From Larix sibirica (taxonomy: Eukaryota; Streptophyta; Pinopsida; Pinales; Pinaceae), in NCBI GenBank assembly GCA_004151065.3, contig NWUY0300027050.1, positions 28,374-52,272 of the forward strand: a DNA stretch of 23,899 nt, in the 5' to 3' direction. Shown here one piece after another: positions 18,060 through 23,899 of this stretch (the stretch's first letter is position 1; the number at the start of each line of letters is the position of its first letter). The notes beneath the pieces are model-generated. The model saw nothing but the letters and a program-made list of their open reading frames with translations. It did not search any database and was not told the DNA's origin. The position numbers and the translations under genes are program-made.

Positions 18060-19214
18060 CTAAGTACACCCCAAATATTTCATTCCTCCCTCTATCTCCT
18101 TCACAGGAATATGGAAAAGCCTTTGCAACCAATCCAGAAGGTACCCTTCTAGTCCAAAAGGGTAGAGAGTTGATTTATCCAGGTTTATGACCATCCCTGT
18201 AGCAAAAGAAAAAAGGTTTAAAATGTAATTTATTGCCTTACCTTCATTCATACTCCCACAACCAAAAAGGAGTATGTCATCTACAAAAAGCATATGAGAG
18301 ACATCAATATCCCTTAAAGTTCATACTCATTGAAATTGGCCATGAGATTTGGCCTAGTAAATTGCCCTACTAAGACTCTCATCCACTAGTAAAAATAGAT
18401 AAGGGGACAAAGGGCATTCCTCACTTAATCCTCTAGAAGAGAAGGGAAAGGTAGAGGATGACCCATTGACGATGATAGATAAAATGACTGTGCAGACACA
18501 ACTCATTATCCATTTGACCACTTCAAAAGAGAAACCAACATGGAGCAGCAACGGTCTGAGGAATATCCAAGAGACACGGTCATAGGCTTTGGAAAGATCA
18601 AGTTTGAGGACAAATGCTAAGAGGGAAGACACCTCGATGGAATGAAGCGTCTCTTGGGTAGACCCAAAGGCTTCTTGAATGTGCCTCCCTTCAAGAAAAC
18701 CAAACCGTTCAAGCCCTATGAAGTTAGATAAAATGAGCTTGAGCCTCATAGAAACCACTTTGGAAATAATCTCGTAGGCACAATTGCACAGGGCAATTGG
18801 CCTATACTCACCAAAAGTAATAGGATGGTCCTTTTTGGGGATTAAACCTAAAAAGTTGGAGTTGAGACCTCTTGGAATCTTATTATGAATTCTGACCTCT
18901 TCAACCATCACAAGGAGATCTTCCCTTGCCATATTAGAAAATGATAAAAAAAACTCAATTAGCCATCCATCTGACCCTGGGCTTCTTTCTTTATGAAAAT
19001 ATGGCATAGTTTTCATAAGTTCCTCAACAGTGACTTCCTTATACAGGGCTTCATTGTCAACATCCTCTACCATTCTGGGAAAGGTGGAGATGACTTTTAA
19101 GATATCCCCCATATTTTCATGATCCGAAACCTTGAGTAAGGAGGCAAAGTTCCTTACCCCTAAGTATGCCAAGTCATGAAAACCTTTTACAATGTTCCCC
19201 ATATTATCCTTCAT
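18060..19214 (-). pseudogene. LINE reverse transcriptase domain
   Basis: A 286-codon open frame (19214-18354) shows SPGSDGWLIEFF, LIPKKDHPITFGEYRPIALC (residues 124-143), FGFLEGRHIQEAFG and palm motif A, FVLKLDLSKAYDRVSW, with the catalytic Asp at residue 206. Motif B is degenerate: GLSEECPLSP where the family has an RQG. After three stops within about 60 bp the frame resumes with motif C, MLFVDDILLFG, whose Asp-Asp pair is intact, and then MVINLDKSTLYPFG. This is RVT_1 of an L1-clade LINE. Loss of the RQG, the stops and the frame break at 18354-18293 show that it is inactive. It is the longest open frame in the window, suggesting later decay than in the LTR elements. Confidence 0.9.
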
Positions 19215-19283
19215 GTCCCAAATAGTATTGATACTTTTTCTGTGGTTAGCAAATTTATGGAAAAGTTTTGTGTTTTGGTCACC

Positions 19284-20284
19284 TCAGGAGAGCCAAGTGG
19301 ATCTACTTTTTATCCTCCAATCCTGCTCTCTGTCTAACAACAACTTTGATTTATGATATTCTAATTCTTTTATAGAGGAGGCAATCTCTATAGTGATAAT
19401 TCCATCAACATAAATTTTGTATAGTTGATCTATATCACAATCCATTGAAACGAGGGACCTGTCCCTTGCAATTATGTGATCTCTAGCCCAAGGAATGGCC
19501 CTTTGCTTCACCATCTTTAAAGATTTGGATAGTTGGATACATACATAATCCTTTAAACCTAGGTCAAAATGCTTCCAAGAATCATGGACTGAGGCTTTAA
19601 AGTCTTCCGCCTCCACCCATGTAGGATTGTATTTAAAAGAAGCATTGGGTTTGTAGCTGCCACTGCCCACCTCCAAACGCATAGGAAAATGATTTGACAC
19701 CCTAGAAGATTCGGCCCATGTTTGAATAGAGCTTAGGGACTCCATAAGAGAATGGTGAATGAGAAATCTATCCAAGCGTTTAGCAATACTAGCATCCCCT
19801 GTGCAGTTGTTGACCTAGGTGGGAGAGATCTTAGCACCCCAAACCTCACCTCTCTTAAGAGTTAGGTTTAGGTCTCCCCCAAGGATAAGTTCCTCCTCCT
19901 TAATCCAATCAAAATCTAACAATGAGGACCGGTAAGCTTCTTTGCCCACATAAGGCCCATATATGTTTAGAATTTGAAAGCATTTTCCACGGTCATGGCT
20001 ATAAACTTGAGGGCAAAGGCCTGAAATGGTTCCAAAGGCATTGATTAGAGATAGAGAATGGTTCTAGCCTGTAACCAACCCATTAGAGATACCAAAAGAG
20101 TCAAAAACCACAAAGTTCTAGGATGGGAGCAGTTTCCCCAATATCTTTATAGTATTTTCTCCTCCACTCATGGTTTTTTGAGAAAAAAAAAACATCAGGT
20201 TTGAGAGTATCGAGAAGTCTTTTGAGGGCCACTTTTTTTGGCTTGGCCCCCCAAGCCACAAACATTGCAAGAAATAATCTTCAT
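19284..20284 (-). pseudogene. LINE apurinic/apyrimidinic-type endonuclease
   Basis: The frame starts MKIISCNVCGLGGQAKK, the classic start of ORF2 endonuclease with its catalytic Asn (normally MKI.SWNVRGL). A frameshift gives MSGGENTIKILGKLLPS, then ILNIYGPYVGKEAYRSSLLD, with the conserved Tyr, and ELILGGDLNL with the GDxN active-site pair. RVSNHFPMRLEV follows, in which the usual SDH is SNH. About 78 bp are missing between GEVWGAK and ISPT compared with copy 2. Stops include TAG at an expected Trp. The C-terminal part (KASVHDSWKHFD, IPWARD, LLLDREQDWRIKSRSTWLS) leads into RT. The enzyme would nick the genomic target. The missing segment and the D-to-N change at the SDH site inactivate it. Confidence 0.85.
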
Positions 20285-20289
20285 GGGAC

Positions 20290-22056
20290 CACACCAACTG
20301 GGGCATTCCTTTCTCCATGTACCCCTAGGATAAGGCTTTGTTTGCTTTGGTTGACTTCATGTAAAGCTTGGGCCATAGCCTATTTTATGGTAGATTTGTG
20401 GCTTGCTTTGGATCCCCCAAACTCCTTCAAAGCATCCAAAGCCATGCCTCCTAATTGAAAGTTCCTAGCCTTGAGTTCATAATGTCCACCACCTCGACTC
20501 TTTAGGGGGGATACCTCATTACCTATAAATGATGAAGTATTTGAGAGGGCTTGGGGATTGTTATCCCTTGAGTCCACATCAGTAGAGTGGTTAACTACCA
20601 CCAAACTAGGGGAGGAAATATCTTCAACATAAAGGGGATCTCTGAATGCAGTCCTTGTTTTTACTAAGGTTGATTTGATCCCATAATCAAATTAGAAGCC
20701 TGCACATTGTTATGGATTTTGTTCCCTTTCTCGATAAGGATAGCAATAGGCTGCCATAGATCATTAAACTTCTTTTTTTAGAAAAGGAGAGGTCCAGGGT
20801 TTTTGTGGAGGAAGAATTTTCAGGGGACTACTCTTTTAGGGGAAGAGCAAAAGACCCAAAATTTACACCCAAATTATTGTGCACATTCTTCTTCGAGTCA
20901 AAAGTCCCCATTCTCTAGGGTGACTCCTCCACTAGGACAATAGGGGGAGGGATGAGTAGGAGAACCCTTGCTCCCAACACTACGAGAAACCCTAGGGATT
21001 TTTTCCTTCTAGACCTTTTTCATAAATGGTTTTCCACAATCCTCAACAAAGTGTCCGTGTTGGTGGCATCATACACATCTAAATGGAAAATTTACATAAT
21101 CTAGAATCTGCAAGTGTGTGGAGGGCCCCAATTCTATCTCTAAGGATTCGAATAAACCCAAACTAACATCTATCTCTACCCAAATTTTTGCAACATAACG
21201 AGCATTGTTGAGTTTGATTCATCATCCAGATGTACTTACCAAGCATGTCGCTGATAGCCTTCAGCTAGTGGTCATTCTAGAGCTCCATCGACAGACGTGG
21301 CAATTTTACCCAAACCAAAGTGGCTTTGACGAACTCTTCTTGTGCATCGAACCCTAGGTGCCATGGATTTAGGGTCAGTATTCCCTTCTCCCAAAACCAA
21401 ATACCTCATAGAATTTTATCAGCATCCTCTTGGGTTTTGAAGATAAATCCTAGCCATCCCTTCTCAAGCATGTGAAAAATAGGGCCATAGCCAACCATAG
21501 AGACCTAGGTTTGTTGTGTTCATCTGTTTAAGTTGTCAATATTCATCTTTTTGCCAAGGAATTTTCCTAGTAGGGTTTTCCGAGAAGGAGCCCAATTTGT
21601 CCCACCCAAACTTCTTTTCCAACAACCAAGGTAACCTCCCCCCACGGGATTTGACAACCATTTGTTTTTTGCATGTGGCTCCTTCATCACCATGGTACCA
21701 TATTTTGATTTTAGGTTCTATGGCCTCAAAACCTCATTCGTAGTCTCGACCTCCAAAGAGTTTGGATGAAAGCCCTTCTTCGCTGCAGGACCAAAAATGA
21801 AAGCATCCCCCATGGACGTCTTACAATATCCAATATCTAAAGCCATGGGGGATACAACAGTGAGTGGGTTGCAACCTGGAGACTAGCAACCAAAACTAAG
21901 CCGTTACACCCCATCCTCTTTGGTAACCCCACCATCACATATGGCCACTGAAACATGATCCCTCACCGACCTATCCACCTCTTCCAAACCAACACAAATA
22001 TCATTTTTTGTCAGGGAATCATCGCTACAATTGACTGGCGGTTCATTGTTTGTCAT
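20290..22056 (-). pseudogene. LINE ORF1 (DUF4283 plus CCHC zinc knuckle)
   Basis: From an ATG at about 22056 (MTNNEPPVNCSDDSLTKND), the broken frame leads to a DUF4283-like fold. KTLLGKFLGKKMNIDNL, VGYGPIFHMLEKGWLGFIFK, TLNPWHLGFDAQEEF and VWVKLPRLSMEL appear in the usual order. A zf-CCHC_4 knuckle follows at 21036-21077 (C-V-stop-C-H-Q-H-G-H-F-V-E-D-C), where TGA replaces an expected Trp. The C-terminal part includes SRGGGHYELKARNFQLGG and MALDALKEFGGSKASHKST, ending just before the ORF2 ATG. ORF1 proteins coat LINE RNA in ribonucleoprotein particles. At least six stops are visible. Confidence 0.75.
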
Positions 22057-22150
22057 TCTAACCCCACTGCAGGAATTTGGTTAGGAATCACCGAGTTCGT
22101 GATCTAGGGTTTCCTTTGATTTCGTCACTCTATCATTCTCAGTTATTGGT

Positions 22151-22700
22151 TTTTTTTTCAATTGATGCTACAAAGGTTTATCACATTTTATCTCATTTAA
22201 GATGATGATTGTCACTGTCCATTAAGACCAACTGTAGTCTATCATAGTTAAGAAAAATGATAAGGAATTAATTGGTTTTCTATAACATTTTATTTCCATG
22301 TTTGAAAATATTGGAGAAATTTTTTCCTAAATCTCCATTGTTCTCATGAGTTAATAAGTTAGGAAGGTCAATGGTGTTACACATATTATGAAATTGAGAT
22401 TTATTGTGGATATATAGATGACATTCTAAGAGAAAGTGCTTTTCATACTCGATCTTCATAGTATGACAATATGACAAATCCTTTCCACCCATGGTGTTTT
22501 AGGAATTGTCCAACACCCCGTTTCACTATGGAGCTCATGAGAGTTTGTACTTGTTTTAGCAATGTTGTTTTTCTTCTTTAAGCTATCTATAATCAATAAA
22601 TAATTTTGATATTCTAGGTTGGAGTTGATTATCTCTTTATAGTATCTTAATTTTCTCTTATCCTCTAATTCGTATCGCACCACAATTTCTTCTTAAACTT
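22151..22700 (-). mobile_element. 3' fragment of a different non-LTR retrotransposon
   Basis: The minus-strand frames LEDKRKLRYYKEIINSNLEY, TNSHELHSETGCWTIPKTPW and MKIEYEKHFLLECHLYIHNK resemble the end of an RT protein whose zinc-binding tail has the E[DY]E-HFLLxCPxY pattern seen in some non-LTR elements. These differ from the zf-RVT of the neighbouring LINE family. After the frame, about 130 bp of minus-strand sequence ends in AAAAAAAAAC at 22151-22160, consistent with a 3' poly(A) tail. The fragment is 5'-truncated near 22700 and has one frameshift near 22460. It lies between LINE copy 1 and copy 2. No target-site duplication could be matched. Confidence 0.5.
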
Positions 22701-22725
22701 AGATGTGATAGTATTTTTAATGGAA

Positions 22726-23899
22726 TTAATACTTCACAAAGTGACCTCCTCTATTCTCNACATTAGGATTACATCCTAAAATAACATCTGCACTAGTCCT
22801 TACCTGAGAGCCTGTACCAACTTTCCATGACAAGTGGGTTTCTATGACTAAGAAGGCAGAAGATAGAGCCTTCCAATGATTTGAGCAATTTGGAGATGTC
22901 TTCCTTGTACTTCGAATCCAATCAATTCTGCTAAGAGGTGCCATATATTTTTGCTGAATGATCCTTCCCCACAGGCTGTCTTTGGTCAAAACGTGCCACA
23001 AATATTTGGCAGCTAGGGATTTTCCAAACATGAACAAGTATTTGATTCCCCACCCACCAAATTTCTTGGGCTTTGCTATTGAGTCCCAACTGCCTAAGTG
23101 TGCCCGTTTATACTCTGTGCTTCCATTCCAAAGATAGTTTGTGTAAATTTATGGAAATATTTTTTGTTTTGGGCCTTGGATCTACTTTATATCCTCCAAT
23201 CCTGCTCTCTGTCTAACAACAACTTAGATTTTTGAGATTTTAAATCTTTTATAGAGGAGGCAATCTCTGCAGTGATGATTCCATCAACATAAGATTTGTA
23301 AAGATGAGCTAAATCCTGATCCATAGAAATGAGGGTTCTGTCCCTTGTAATCAGGCAGTGTCTGACACAAGGAATGGCCCTTACCTTCACCGCTTTTAAA
23401 GAATTAGACAGTTGGATACAGGCAGAATCCTCCAGATTTGGGTCGTAATGCTTCCAAGAATCATTAACCAGGGTTTTAAAGTCTTCCTCCTCTGCCCATA
23501 CAGGATTGTATTTAAAAGGGGCAATGGGTTTGCAGCTGCCACTGCCCATCTCCAAAAGAATAGGAAAATGATTTTACTCTCTAGAAGAGTCAACCCATGA
23601 TCGATTAGAGCTTAGTGACTCCAGAAGAGAATGGTGAATGAGAAATCTATCCAAGCGTTTAGCAATACTAGTACGGTTTTTGATCTAGGTGGGAGAGATC
23701 TCCAAAGGCTCAATGTCCACTAGTCCCTTAACTTCAAACATATCACGAAAATAACCTGTAGATTTATCCAGCCTAGCACAAGCACCCCCAAACCTCACCT
23801 CTCTGAAGAGTTAGGTTTAGGTCTCCCCCAAGGATTAAAATCCTTCTCTTTAATCCAATCACAACCCAACAATGAGGACCAATAAGCTTCTCTGCCCAC
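22726..23899 (-). mobile_element. Second LINE copy of the same family, RT domain deleted (copy 2)
   Basis: Minus strand: the endonuclease end (23899-23187) and the post-RT connector (23150-22726) are both close relatives of copy 1. They are joined directly at 23145-23148, so the whole RT domain is missing. Blocks shared with copy 1 include KFNP/KYNP...WxExxDFK, HDSWKH/NDSWKH, IQLSNSLK, YVDGIIT and LLLDREQDWRI, and then FMFGKSLAAKYLWHVLTKDS. The connector extends past copy 1 with WKVGTGSQVRTSADVILGC. The copy keeps about 78 bp of endonuclease that copy 1 lost, and it lacks about 12 bp near 23670. It runs off the window end. An undetermined base lies at 22759. Orientation is the same as copy 1. 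Confidence 0.85.

Larger units (their letters stand above)
16390..22141 (-). mobile_element. L1-type LINE, nearly full length, inactive (copy 1)
   Basis: On the minus strand the order is ORF1 (22056-20290), endonuclease (20284-19284), reverse transcriptase (19214-18060), linker, zf-RVT (about 17370-17130) and RNase H (16862-16390). This is the layout of plant L1-clade LINEs that carry a C-terminal RNase H. The upstream end near 22141 abuts a fragment of another non-LTR element. Every domain has stops or frameshifts, so the copy is dead, and it also lacks about 78 bp of the endonuclease compared with the related copy at 22726-23899. LINEs move by nicking target DNA and reverse-transcribing their RNA in place, and they can also mobilise other polyadenylated RNAs. 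Confidence 0.85.

Overview
This window looks like intergenic, repeat-filled nuclear DNA of a seed plant with a large genome. I lean towards a gymnosperm, but only from a general impression of the retroelement proteins. No intact host gene is supported. Almost everything recognisable is a decayed transposable element: Ty3/gypsy and Ty1/copia LTR retrotransposons, L1-type LINEs with an RNase H domain, CACTA-like DNA transposon ends, foldback elements and a degenerate minisatellite. Nearly all coding remnants carry frameshifts and stops. Many stops are TAG or TGA where the family has CAG, CGA or TGG, as expected from decay of methylated cytosine.

Layout. 1-1011: a degenerate array of about 28-bp period with a palindromic GCACCAGTGC core, then inverted subterminal motifs and a CACTA-type terminus. 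1040-1804 (minus): Ty3/gypsy-like gag remnant with a zinc knuckle. 1805-3780: unassigned. 3782-4080 (minus): primer-binding site and LTR tail of an LTR element. 4128-4335: foldback/MITE-like element with an internal 74-bp duplication. 4621-4866 and 8477-8720: two direct copies of a hairpin-bearing repeat. 5215-8455 (plus): a broken Ty3/gypsy polyprotein (gag, protease, extra zinc knuckle, start of RT). 8721-8935: a CACTA-like end that abuts a truncated copia gag. 8936-14398 (plus): a 5'-truncated copia element with gag, protease, integrase, RT, RNase H, polypurine tract and 3' LTR.

Inside the copia integrase/RT interval sits a 1,339-bp, relatively CpG-rich insertion (10651-11989). It is flanked by a perfect 15-bp target-site duplication, ends in a short A-run on its minus strand, and carries a reading frame of about 205 codons that I do not recognise and that is broken by one stop. 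It looks like a retroposed transcript or non-autonomous retroposon and is the most interesting object here.

14399-16385 has no recognisable gene, only LTR-like promoter elements and AT-rich DNA. 16390-22141 (minus) is a nearly full-length but inactive L1-type LINE: ORF1 with DUF4283 and CCHC knuckle, then endonuclease, RT, zf-RVT and RNase H. 22151-22700 is a fragment of a different non-LTR retrotransposon. 22726-23899 is a second, same-orientation copy of the first LINE family that has lost its entire RT domain at a 5-bp microhomology. Order and nesting imply that the copia element came before the retroposon. The LINE family, or a relative, is a plausible source of the machinery that made that insertion.
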